A program made the translations under genes and the position numbers. A stretch of DNA of 44,519 bases from Saccoglossus kowalevskii (lineage: Eukaryota; Hemichordata; Enteropneusta; Harrimaniidae). The stretch spans positions 362,744 to 407,262 of the forward strand of contig NW_003119428.1 in the NCBI RefSeq assembly GCF_000003605.2. Reading direction: 5' to 3'. How positions within the stretch are numbered: the first letter of the stretch is position 1; the number at the start of each line of letters is the position of its first letter. The notes under the pieces were generated by a model, which saw only the letters and a program-made list of their open reading frames with translations, had not been told where the DNA came from and did no database searches. Shown in pieces: positions 1-11,900 of this stretch.

Positions 1-597
1 ATTTTTTTTTGATTGACTGTAATTTTTCAACATTTCGTAACGCCTATTTTAGAACCAAAATAAGGCCTTTCACTCTTCCCCGACGCCTATTCAAGAAATT
101 GTACAGTGTACTATTGTTTGTTTTGTGCATGTGTTGTGGAAAAAAAATGACCACGCCCATTTAGTGATTGCAATATGTACGTAATAGAAACCGCACCCCG
201 AACTTGAGCTTTTGATCCCAATTTTTAAATTGATACATTGTAATATAAACCGCGGTTTATAATAGGACTTTAACGGTACTTGGTTGTGACACCAAAAATG
301 AAACTTTTTAAATCTTTTGTTTTTATAAACTGGGTTTTAACACAAAGATTTATTTGTTTTTATATACACTGGGTTTTAAAACTAGGCCACTAGAACACCT
401 TAGGTCTGGTGAATAATTAAGAAAAAATGATTTAGAACGCAATCTAGCACCCACTGGCAATAGGATTTGAATTAAACATGCTACAAGCAGTTAGTCTAGA
501 CAAAGGCAGACAAAAACTATTGAGAAAAAGGTCTGTTCTTGTTTTGTGTTGAAGACTATTTAGTTGTAGAATGCACTGCTTGGCTATATGGTATTAC
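1..597 (-). other. CEP112 intron sequence at the left edge, nothing recognised
   Basis: Follows the donor of the last visible CEP112 exon. AT-rich, without an exon I can support or a clear repeat. Confidence 0.5.
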
Positions 598-3558
598 CTT
601 CGCCTAGGAGAACCACCTATGACAGCATGAAACCTATCTCTTAGTGTAGAAGATCCGTTTGGCTCTCCTAAATTTCTATTGGTATATGAAGATGAGGGTG
701 ATGAAAATACGAACATTTCTCCGAGTTCCCCCTGTACCCAATCAGGTGTGGATCTGCCAGCTTCTTCAAGATTCTTGGAAGATACCTTCTTCTTATTTGG
801 CTCGTCAAAGTATATAGACTGCAAAGTAAAAATAATAATTATATAATAAAATAATTGTTGATTGTAGTGTAGAGTGTAGTGTAAGTTTTTAATATATGAA
901 TCGTCTGTTTTACAAAATCTTGGTGGTGAAATGAACTACATGTGATAGAAAATCAATATAAACATGGCATGCAGACAAAAATAATTGATATCAATGTTTA
1001 AATCAACATATTTGAAGTTTTGTACCAATATACAAAGTTTCAAAAAGGAGGTCTATAAAGTGTTCTATCTTGAGGTCTATCTTGAGTTTTACATGAAGTA
1101 AATTGTTCAAGGTAGCATGGATTACAGTGGAGTGTGAAATCGTGCTTGATTTTGCATCAAAATTAAATTTGACGTTCATTACTTCCAAACATTTGGACAA
1201 TTGGACAAAAAAAAAAAGTTTTTTTAACCGATGCAAGTAATGACCAGGAACATAATGTGGATAATGTACGAGTATAGTAGGTGCAAACATTTTGTTTTCA
1301 ACTATTTCATGGTCTGAATTTCTCTTGCTAAACGTTTAGTCATTTTTGTTGAAGTTCAAGATTTAGAATTACAATCAAGTTTTTATTGTAGAATTTGATT
1401 AAAAAAAGTACTTTATGAATGGATGTGATTGAGATGAAGTTAATGAGAGCAAAACTTACCATGTAGGCAGGTAGCGTAGGTAAAGCACCAGGATCCGGTC
1501 TATGTGAATACGGTCCTTCTAGAACACCACGGTTTAACATGTGCATTAACAGTTCAGCATAAAGATTCCTGTTTTTCCTACGAATCAGGAATAAAACGAT
1601 TTATCATAAGTGATCATCTCAGAAGTTGAACCGCTCTGCACATATTTTTAATTTATCAATATTCTGTGATATACTGACCACTGGAGGTTGGCGAGTGAGA
1701 TCTATGATCGATATGTCCAAAGACAAACCATACCTAGATCAACCTCCAACCCCGAATGAGGTTGCTACAGCCTCAATGGTGAGCCGACTGACTGTAATTC
1801 ATTCATTATCAGATACGTCCTTGGGTGGAACTTTGATTGAGGTTCACAAGACATTATGTTTGACCAAAGACTACTGACAACCAACATTTTGCCAGGTAGA
1901 AAAATTAATGATTTAATAATCTACCTTGTACAAGGGTATAGATATAGATGGACTTGCTTGGATTTCAAACTCTTCTATTTAACCCTTTGAGTGCCATCAT
2001 TATTCTCATTATTTTGGTGGAATATTTTGCCTGTTCGAATGGGCTTCATTTTTGGGACTATAAACATGTGTGGTGATGCTGTTTACTATTTGATTTTTTT
2101 AATAACTAGCCAAATCATGAGCCAAATTTTGAGTACTATGTTTTTACATTTTTGTCAATCAAGAGTATAATTGCAGAATGAGAACTGCAGGCTCTATCAT
2201 ATTTTTGTAATTGCTATTTTTAATTTCTTTCCATATTGTTTTAAGTACTTTTTTGTGCAACTGAGATATGATCCAAAAACGGCCACTAAATCAAGAGAAA
2301 CTATGAACTAAACTAAACTACTTATCTATATTTTTCAGTTGCTAGATAACAATCTCCAGCTATGTTCTGACTGGCACAAGTAACTTGTATCAGAACATCA
2401 ATAATGGATATTTTCATTTTCAAATAACTCAAACACCAATCGACTAAAATCCTGTCAATCCTTACCTTCCAGTGACCCCAGAACCTGGTGGTTCACATAA
2501 TTTCTTGATCCATAAAGCACACCTTTGTCGTTCTAAATAAAAAATAAAAACAAAATAACATTAAAAAACAAATTTAGACATTGTAACAATGCTTCTAATA
2601 TAGCGAATACAGTATTTAATTAACATATCCACTTTTGACTACACTACAGTCATTGGCCCAGTACCATACATCATCAGTTAATACAAAATCTAATCTAGCA
2701 AATGTCTGATTATATATTGTAAACCGCTTTAATTTTGAGAGAGACAAATTCCCACAAATTTCGCGAGTCAATAAAAATCGTGAATTTTGTAGCAGTAAAA
2801 ATTCCTCTGCTGTCCTTACGACATGGAGTATCAGTGCTTTTCAGTGACATGTATACGAATTAGTTATTTTGCTTTGAACAAAACAAGAGTATTATACACA
2901 TAGGAGATGAGCATATATTTAACAGTAATATTACGCCACAAACAATATTATATTTATGATTTATTAAAACTGACAACTTGTAATTATCAAAATAATTGAA
3001 ACAATTACACTTCATTTTTAGTATCTACCGATATGTTCTGTTTTGTACGGCTTGCATTTTTTGTATTTAATATATTTTATTTTATATTTTTATTATTTGG
3101 TAGTTTTGCTTTCATTTTTATTACATACATCTTATTGTATTGCCACATGAGTTTCTATGATTACCAAAACTTCAAAAAAGTCTCAGAAATAAATTAATAA
3201 ATTAAAATAAAAATAAAATATCAAAATAATACTTAAATACATATATTTAAAAAAAATCAAAAAAGCCCACACGAGGATCTTCAAAATGTTATGACCCAAT
3301 ACTGAAAGTTTTCTACTGTTGTTATTCTCACTCATTGTACTGTAAAAATAAGTTCTCCAGCCATTGTACAGTTCAGTGATATCTATTATAATTGTTGTAT
3401 GTACAACATTCACTTGTTGTAGACACGTTGACCTAGTTTCTGTTTTTACCTGATTTGTGTGGTAGCCTCAGTACAAACGGTTTCATTTCGGTCAAAGCAC
3501 CATCAAATTCCTCATCCAGTTTCTTAGTCATTTCTTGTGTAGTTTCCATTGTTGCCAT
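598..3558 (-). CDS. CEP112: CEP112-like centrosomal protein, N-terminal part (gene continues past left edge)
   Basis: Coding exons on the minus strand, by splice sites and phase: 3558-3450, 2532-2466, 1577-1460 and 818-598, giving about 171 residues and ending in an open phase at a good donor (gtaata). I chose the ATG at 3558 (MATMETTQEM...); a second in-frame ATG lies three codons on. Residues about 14-105 match the DUF4485 domain at the N-terminus of CEP112: LDEEFDGALTEMKPFVLRLP, then ERQRCALWIKKLCEPPGSG, GRKNRNLYAELLMHML, EGPYSHRPDPG and SIYFDEP. Vertebrate CEP112 is a long coiled-coil centrosomal protein; its coiled coils would lie in exons to the left of this window. After the domain the visible sequence is Ser/Arg-rich and low in complexity. 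The family call is from memory of the conserved block, with no database search. The gene is head to head with PEF1. Confidence 0.85.
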
Positions 3559-4716
3559 GACAACTCACCCAACAATAAATATCTGTAATCAAACCAAATG
3601 GACTACATTTAAAATGTCAATAAAAAAAAAAGTTCAATTCATAAAACTTTATATTTAACTGAAGCAGATGACAGTTGTGATAACAATAGCTTTACTGATA
3701 ATATTACCATGGCAACAAATACATGTAGACAAAATGGCTGAGAGGGTGGTGACTAGGATGTCCTGACTGCGGCATATTATCTCAGATCATAATTATACAA
3801 CGTATCACAAGAAAAAAATCAATATGGGTCACATTTCTTCAGCGTTGTTGGTTTGTTTTTTACACACTAAATAACGTAACACTGTTGCTACAAACGCTGT
3901 TTTATCGTATCTCATTCACCTCAATTCATTCTAGCGTCAGTTTATAATAAATCACTTAACGTTTTGAATAGATAATCACAATCTTGCAAGAGTTGGTTAC
4001 AAGTGAAGGACAATAGGAGAAGACCCTATTGTATTCTGAACACAGTGACATTCCAGGACAAGCTGGTAGTCAAACTGGTTGCACACACTTTGTGTGGTTT
4101 AAAGTGTATATAAACTTGATTACAAGTTTAAAAACAATTTCTCATGAAGTTGAGTCACAAAGAAACTACACAGGATGATGGTACATTTTAAATGGAACTA
4201 AATGCCAGTACTTGTCAATATTGTCAAAACAAATACATCATACAACAGGTAGTAAAGAAATGGTAGCACACCACTGTGATTGATATAGCTTCTATCCCAG
4301 TTTTACACTATGTTTTACACTATGCCACTTGCCACTACAATTCTACGAAATGAAAACAACAATATAAACAAGGTGGAACACAACATTATATTACAACATT
4401 AATTATACTCAATATCTTATTTCAGCAGAAAACAAGTTTTTAAATGGAAAAGTTGGTGTTCTCCTTTTAACCACAGAAGTTTGGAGATATTGGTGTTCAT
4501 ATCATTTTGCTGTAAGAAGAGTGTTTAGTAGCTACAGTTTCTTTTTGTAGATCTACAACTTTGTTAGGTAGCTCACTGTATTTCTGTAAGGTTATTCTGC
4601 TTGTCATGGGAGTGAAGGGAAGCCATTTATCACAATCGATCCACAAAAAACAATTAAACTCCATTACCGGTACTCTTGATTTAACGGTTAAAAAAAAATA
4701 CAGCAAACCAAGTATA

Positions 4717-4835
4717 TACTGTAAAATACTTTATTTTTGCTGGAATTAATTTTTGTCGAAAAGATTTTTGTGGGTGCTTTGTTTACTTTCAGCGATTTTT
4801 GATAAGTTGAATGTAAAATATGGGGGAAAAAGATG
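4717..4835. mobile_element. Palindromic MITE, CTGTAAAATACTTTA family, left half
   Basis: TACTGTAAAATACTTTATTT, then GCTGGAATTAATTTT and GATAAGTTGAATGTAAAATA; the right half is missing. In CEP112 intron 1. Confidence 0.8.
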
Positions 4836-5391
4836 TTTCACTAAGGTATAGTGCTAACCCAAATTTCTTAAATAATTGATTCCAAGTGATTATTTTCATT
4901 TAGAAATAAAAAACAAACAAAAAACACAGAAAAGGTATTTAACTTTATTAAATATAATGATTGGCAGAGATAGTAGTTTAATACACTGTGGTCAACGATT
5001 GCAAAACAATAGGCGGTGTAGTGGCACTCCGCTTCAATGGAATTTGTGAACGTTACTACGACTGCATGAACAAGCATAGTACTTTTAACAGAATTTGGAC
5101 TATTGCCAAACAAGTTTTAGGCGGCCTACAACCCGGAAGTAGCAGTATTCCCTCCAAAAGAAACTGGAACTGAATATTATATAACTGAGAATATGTTATG
5201 CAAACAATAAACGAGATACTGGAAAGAATATTTGACAAAATCGCATATAACGGATTGTCGGTTTTACTCTGTAAATCTTGTATACACTTCAGAGTTCACA
5301 AACTTGGCATCGAAGTTCGGTTACCGAAATGGGCGGTTGATCGTTGAATCAGCTGATTACATTTTTACGATGAAACAAAAATGACATTACC

Positions 5392-5640
5392 TGTTGCAAA
5401 AAAGCGTCGATACGCTAAAACGATGAAGTTTAGTCCTGGCGAAGACTGTCTCACAGTCCGATCAGTATACGGTGCAACTATGGTGACTGGACGCCAATAA
5501 AACGTCTCTGCTTTCTCGGCTGTTGAAATGAGATGCTGAACGTATTGTTTTGAATGCACTGGCCGTTGCAGAAGGTTACGCCAACTGCGCAGAATCGATG
5601 ACACAGAATTCACCCAGACTTGCAAGCTATCGCGAGACTT
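5392..5640 (-). other. Probable 5' non-coding first exon of the CEP112-like gene
   Basis: A strong minus-strand donor (CAACAG then gtaatg) sits at 5392/5391. The next coding exon has an acceptor (ttacag) about 25 bases before its ATG. Joining the two puts the open frame of this exon out of phase with the CEP112 frame, so the segment is read as 5' UTR. The upper end is a guess based on the change in composition; the start site is not visible. Confidence 0.45.
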
Positions 5641-5935
5641 TGTGTGAAATAAATAGTACCCCTATGGGTTTATATCAGTGGGTTTATAACAGAGCCGCTC
5701 GTTTTAATTTTTTTTTTAAAAATTATAATTTGTGAAGATTTTAAATTTGCCGTTAACTTCACTTTATTTATAAGCTTTGACGCAAACTCTTGGTCACGTG
5801 ACCGGGTACAACTTGCCCAACTTGGTTTCAGAAACCCGGAAGCGATTCGCGTTGTTGCCACAAGGTTGTCGCTGACGAAGTGTGGTCGTTATTTACTGAC
5901 CATTGGACGATATTTATGTTATTTACAAGTTGATC
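5641..5935. promoter_or_regulatory. Shared divergent promoter region, CEP112 / PEF1
   Basis: This is the only short, more GC-rich gap between the two head-to-head genes. It holds a perfect 12-bp palindrome GGTCACGTGACC at 5792-5803, an extended E-box of the USF/TFE type, and CCCGGAAGCG at 5835-5844, an ETS/GABP-type core. PEF1 translation starts about 95 bases after the ETS site. No TATA box is obvious. Bidirectional use is inferred from the arrangement. Confidence 0.55.
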
Positions 5936-8900
5936 ATGTCGTGGGGAGGTAGTAATCCGTCTTATAATCCCCAGTATCAGGTAAAGATCGCTTTATAATA
6001 GTTCCAGTTACGGGCCCAGTTCATCATTGTTTTCCGTTTGATCAATCTATGATTTTCTGATTTATGCATGACGCTACATAGTATTGTTTGTTTGATCCGT
6101 TGTTACAATAGTCTAGCAATCCCATTCATGTACGACTGTACATGTACATACTAATCTCCTTACGATCATTAGCCATGAATATCTACAGACTGGATTTCAA
6201 GGCCAGAACATAGTGTTGGTGTCTGCAGTAGGAACACCACGAAATGAACTTCACCGTCCAAGTGTAACAATAGATAGGCGGGTGATGTGAAGGTCTTATT
6301 TTATGGCCATGTAATGATTTGGAAACTTTTTAGTGGTTATTTTCCCACTCAGCGATGTCTTCTTGTGGTCTATAAGTAGTTTATAGCTGTTTGCATTACC
6401 GTATCTCATCATGGAGGTAAAATGATCTCATCAACATTGTCGTTTGACAGGTGGTTTCAAGGTCATCACAAGTTACTACTTGTTATGACCATGTACATCC
6501 ATGTTATGACAATAGTAAAGAACAGATTTTTCTTTAATTTAGCGAGATGAAAATAGGGGTGGCATTGACCAATTATGTTATAAAAAAAATAATTTTGTGA
6601 ACAAAACACGTAATTATTAGGACAAATGTTAATTTTGAAGGACAGAATATTAAATTTGTAATAAATTTTCATAAAACGTTAAATCCCCTGGGGAAAACTT
6701 TAATTTCTAAGGACAAAACATTAAATTTGTAGCAGAAAACTTAGTTTTTCAGAACTGCAAATCTTGCCATCTTGCATCCCCATACAAAAGGTTGATTAAA
6801 GGTGAAACCATTTGATACACCAGAACATGTAACAACAACACAGATTCTTACTTTAACATAAGTTATTTATTGAAAAATTACATGAATGTGATTACGAAAA
6901 TAATGATTTTGAAAGATACTCATCCAGTAAAGAACATGACAACCGTGTCTCTCATTCAGTAAGTGACAGTGGGATCAAAACAAGATTCACAACTACTGTA
7001 GAATACTTTATTTCCGTTTGGAATTTATTTTCGCTGAAAAAATTAACCTTTTTTTCCTATATTTCACTTTCAACTCATCAAAAATCAGTGAAAATAAATT
7101 CCATACATAACACCCAAAAGTCTTTTCAGCGAAAATTATTTCCAGCTAAAATAATGCATTTTACAGTATTTTCAACATACATATGCATAAGTCCATGTTC
7201 AAATGATACTTTTTAATCAATTAGGATATAATTCAAAACAATCAGTTGTGTTGTAACATTTTTTCCTGACCCCACCTTTTATTGCATTATATATCTATAG
7301 GAATAGAAACTTAAGGATGATCACAAAGTTCATGGCCCATGATGGGTGCTTATATACAAACCTATATTCCACAGTGAAGACGGCATTTGACTACCTACAT
7401 GCTATATATTTTTAGTTAGCTCTCTGCTTGAAAATGTTTTTTTTCTCAAACTGGTAAAGTGTATGTGTGAAAATGTGTTAAATTTATTCAAGAAGAATTT
7501 GTATATTACCCGCATATACAATCATTAGAAATCATGTGCAAAACTAAATTATGCTTTCTATTCTCACAAAATTGTGAAAGTATAACTAAATTAATCACTT
7601 GGTGGTGCATTACTGATACGACTAAAGAAGTGGTCTGCATGGATCCAGAAACAGTGCCACTGTGTAGTGTCTAATTGTTGACTGTATCGACTCAAGCTTT
7701 TTGCTAACTTGTCCAAACCATTGTCCAAAATGGCAAAACCATTTTTTGTATGCTTATGCTGGGATCACAACTGAAATAATACAGAATAATACTAAATTCT
7801 GTTGCGTAAATGGTTAGCTAATGCAAAAATGATCTACCGGTAACTTGAATGTGATGTTCCACTATTCATCACCCCTATACACATAATGTATATAATATTC
7901 TCTATGTAATCATATGAAGATTTCTGTAGTGCAGAATTCTGTAACAATACAATATCTTTCTGTGTAATAGTGCACAGATCTATATGTAATAATGTTGATA
8001 CCTCATAAAAATACATCTGAAATACATCTGGATATCTACAACAGCATAGATTTTCTCATCATGGGTCACAGTAATTAATTAATAATATTCTATTAATAAA
8101 TCACTATGGAATTTTCCAGTAATGTTACTAATGCAAATATGTTATTATATGCTAATCGTGACTGAATGTGAGGGAAACTAAAGTTTTGTTCTGAGAATGT
8201 TGTCCATCCCAAGATTTTAAATGTTGTTTAATGTTTTGTCTGAGAAAGATTTTATTTTGTCTGAATTTAATGCTTTTTCTTGAGAATCAAATGTTTTGAC
8301 TAATGAAATTAAAGTTTTGGAATTAATGTTTTGACCTCAGAAATTAAAACCATGTCTCAATGAACTGACTAAGTCTGAATTCAAAAAGTCTTTTCAGCAA
8401 AAATTAATTCTAGACAAAATAAAGTACTATACAGTATGCTCATAAATCTATACTCTAACATGTATATGTCACCAATAATTAAATTATTTTATGCAAAAAT
8501 ATTTTAATTTAATTAAAAGTGATTAGTGATTTGTAGATTAGAGTTGAACAGTATATGAGATTAATACATACATTGAAATTAAAAACCAGATTAGTAAGTT
8601 AATTTTCCTTTTAAAGTGAGTTTTTTTGTATTCATTAGTGGAGTACCAGCAAGCAATCTTAATTCTGTAATGGGACAATTTAAATGCTATCTGGCATTGT
8701 CAATGTGTAAACACATCATGTCAGTAAAGTTATTTGGAATGTACACAATACAGGTTGACCAACAAATACTACAGTATCCAAACAAACAAACAAACAAACA
8801 AACTATAACAATTGTAAAATATTAAAACAAACTGTGCTAAATAAGCTTTAGTGATTACAGTAAAAAATGTAATGAGTTTCATTCCTAATCTTGTTGTCGT

Positions 8901-11900
8901 TACACAGGTTGCAAAATTGAACAAAACTGTATCAAATTACACAATTAATTACCTTACTCTGGACATATTAATAATTTTGAAATAAGAGTTCTCAAAATGA
9001 AAATATTGTCTGTTTGGTTGTTTTTCCTGAAACCAAACTGATTATCATTTTCTTCATTATTTTGCTTATTATTATTATTTTTACTGGTTCATCATGATTT
9101 TGTCCTTTTTCTATCAATCTAGACAGGCCTGATTTGTTTCAGAATAGAATGGTTGTCAATTTTAGCCTCTACACTAAAGGTATACCTTCTATGGAAACAA
9201 GTTCAGTGCCCCATAATTTTTAATCGACTTGATAAAACGAATAAGTGAGACAGTTGTTAGGAAAATTGATGATTGGAAAAGCATATCCATCTGCTGTGAT
9301 GAACTACATGTATCTGTTAAAGCGGGACGGTTGTCCAAAATTTTCTGTTACTGTTTTTCTCTCCTCTGGTTGGTCTTTTATAACGTACATTTTTGCACAC
9401 AACTCACTATGGTATATGCAGTTCAAAACATTAACATTGCTTACACAGTCGAACGTGTGTAACTATAGTATTTTATCATTACACAACTACCGGTATTTAA
9501 CTACTGTAAATACTTTATTTTAGCTGGAAAACAAAAAGGTATATTCGCTGGATTTTATTTTCACTGAATCATTCCTTCAGCGAAAATAGTGAAAATTAAT
9601 TCCAAGCGAAAATAAAGTATTTTACAGTATGACAAAGCATAACACATAATTTTTGACCATTGTTTGAATTGATTAGCTTGCTTGTAAATGTGCATCTGGC
9701 TATTACCCCGATCTCTAAAACTGGCCATCATCAATATGCAAATATTTGTTGTTGTGTAAGCCATCCTATTCTCACATGGAGTTCTGATGGCGGTGATGAT
9801 TTTTTTTTTTTCCCCCCCTCGTTTATTTTTGCTGTCAGTTGAGTATTTCAGCAGGTGGTGTGTTAACTTATGTGATAAAAATATACATTTAAACATGATA
9901 ATTAACACAGAGACTTGTTTTTGAAATCAGGGTGCTGTTCCGCCAGGTGGTGGATACCAGCAACAGGGTTATGGAGCAGCTCCTTCTCAGCAACAATATG
10001 GTGGTGCACCTCAACAGGCGTATGGAGCCCCACCACCTCAGTATAGACCACCTGCTCAGCAAGGATATGGTGCACCTGCACATCAAGCCTACGGTGGTGC
10101 CGCACCCCCACAACAAGCATATGGTGCACCTCAGGGTTATGGTGCCCCTCCCCCTCAACAAGGATATGGAGGGTATCCTCCAGGTTCAGGATTTAGTGGT
10201 GGTGGTGGTTTTGGAGGGGCACCTCAGCCTCCTCCAGGTGTAGATCCATCGTTGTGGTCCATGTTTCAGGTAAGAGAATATTAAATGAATATTTGATTGT
10301 TTTTAGTTGTACTTTTCTGTGGTGTACATGGTGTCCTTTGCTTGTACTAAGATGCCGACCCTTCTTCAGTATTTGGTGTCTAAGAAGCAACATTTTGGGT
10401 TAATGCAATGTCTGAAATACTATAATGTAATTTATATTCACTGGGAGTTTATATTCACAATTTTTGCTGAAGGGATGAATCAATGATAAAAAAAATCCAG
10501 TGAAAATATCTATTTTTCTATATTTTACATTCAACTCATCAAAGATCAGTGAAAATAAACTTCATACAAAACTTCCAATATGTCTTTTAAACGAAAAAGT
10601 TATTTCTGCTAAAATAGTGTACTGTGAAATAATTTATTTTCACTGGAATTAATTTTCGCTGAAAATACTTTTTGGGTATTTTGTATGGAATTTATTTTCA
10701 CTGATTTTTGGTGAGTTGAATGTAAAATATAGGAAAAAAGGTATATTAGCTGGATTTTATTTTCACTGAATCACTCCTTCAGCGAAAATAGCAAAAAATT
10801 AATTCCAAGCGAAAATAAAGTATTTTACAGTATTTTACAATTCTGTTTTACCACCAGGCTTTCTCGTCCATGTTTTTCTTACATTTTTCATTATTTCTGA
10901 AAATGAACCCTAATTTTGAGGCCAACAGACCAAATTTGAGTCATTTTTCAGGTTTTACTCAAAAAAGTTATGCTGTTTTTGTCCCAGTTTTCTGGAGGAA
11001 AGTGCAGACTATATTGTGAATTTGTGATGAAAAAAAGGAACTGTTTGTGAAAAGGTTGTCAGTTTGTTACAATAGCTCACATGAACTGGCAGAATCTGAA
11101 ATATATTTACCACAAATCTTAGAAACTGGCTAAGTAACCAACATTACCCAAAAAGCGACTGTTAGTTTTTGGCAGATTTAATTCAGATCTAGCTTAGGGC
11201 TAGACATGATTTTTAGCTAAAAACAGTCATTAATTCATACTTCTGCATGGTAACGTAGAGAGATAAATTACTGTTTCATTTTATCATTTCTGTGAAATAC
11301 TTATCTTATTTTTTCCAGGTTGTAGATCAAGATAAAAATGGTAGAATAACTTCAGATGAGCTACGACTAGCGTTACTAAACGGTAACTGGTCACCGTTCA
11401 ATCCAGAGACATGTAGATTAATGATTGGCATGTTTGACAAAAATAAGTTAGTAACTTTTTTCTTTTCTTAGCTTCCACAGTGGAATATATTGAATGAGGA
11501 GTTGATCCTGTGTCGATCTGATTAAAATCAAATGTTGATATAGGCTCCAATTTTTATTTTTTGGTGTTTTTATATTTTTATATTTTTTTTATTTTTTACG
11601 TCTATTTTTGTTTGTTTTACTTGCTGTTACTGTTTTTGTATCATATCACGGTCACCCTAAAAACTAATACCCCAGGTAAGATACGGCATATAAGAGGTAC
11701 ATTACTTGGGGTTTGCAACTCGCATAGTACTGTATAATATCATGTCAAGATCCCATTGAAGTCTCATCTCATAGATAGCGAGACTGAGGCTACGACCTTC
11801 TGACATGATATATATCAATGTTCAAGGTTTGTAATGAAAAAATAAACTTTTCTTGCCACTATCGTAGTGAAAAATGTAATACATCGAAAATGTACAGAAA

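Larger units (their letters stand above)
5981..9930 (+). other. PEF1 intron 1 (3.95 kb), no gene seen
   Basis: AT-rich intron between the 15-codon first exon and the repeat-rich second exon. It holds MITE copies at 6994-7168, 8393-8436 and 9502-9629 and an AAAC microsatellite near 8780-8802. The short open frames in it have no splice context, domain or coding bias that I can recognise. Confidence 0.8.

Noticed and set aside
1979-2100. TTAACCCTTTGAGTGCCA resembling a piggyBac-type MITE end in a CEP112 intron
   Set aside because: I could not find a matching inverted end nearby, so no element is called.
4988-5173. Plus-strand open frame near the CEP112 leader exon
   Set aside because: No ATG context, domain or splice partner; it is antisense within CEP112 intron 1.
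9889-10393. Several open frames antisense or out of frame to PEF1 exon 2
   Set aside because: They are by-products of the Gly/Pro/Gln codon repeats in exon 2.
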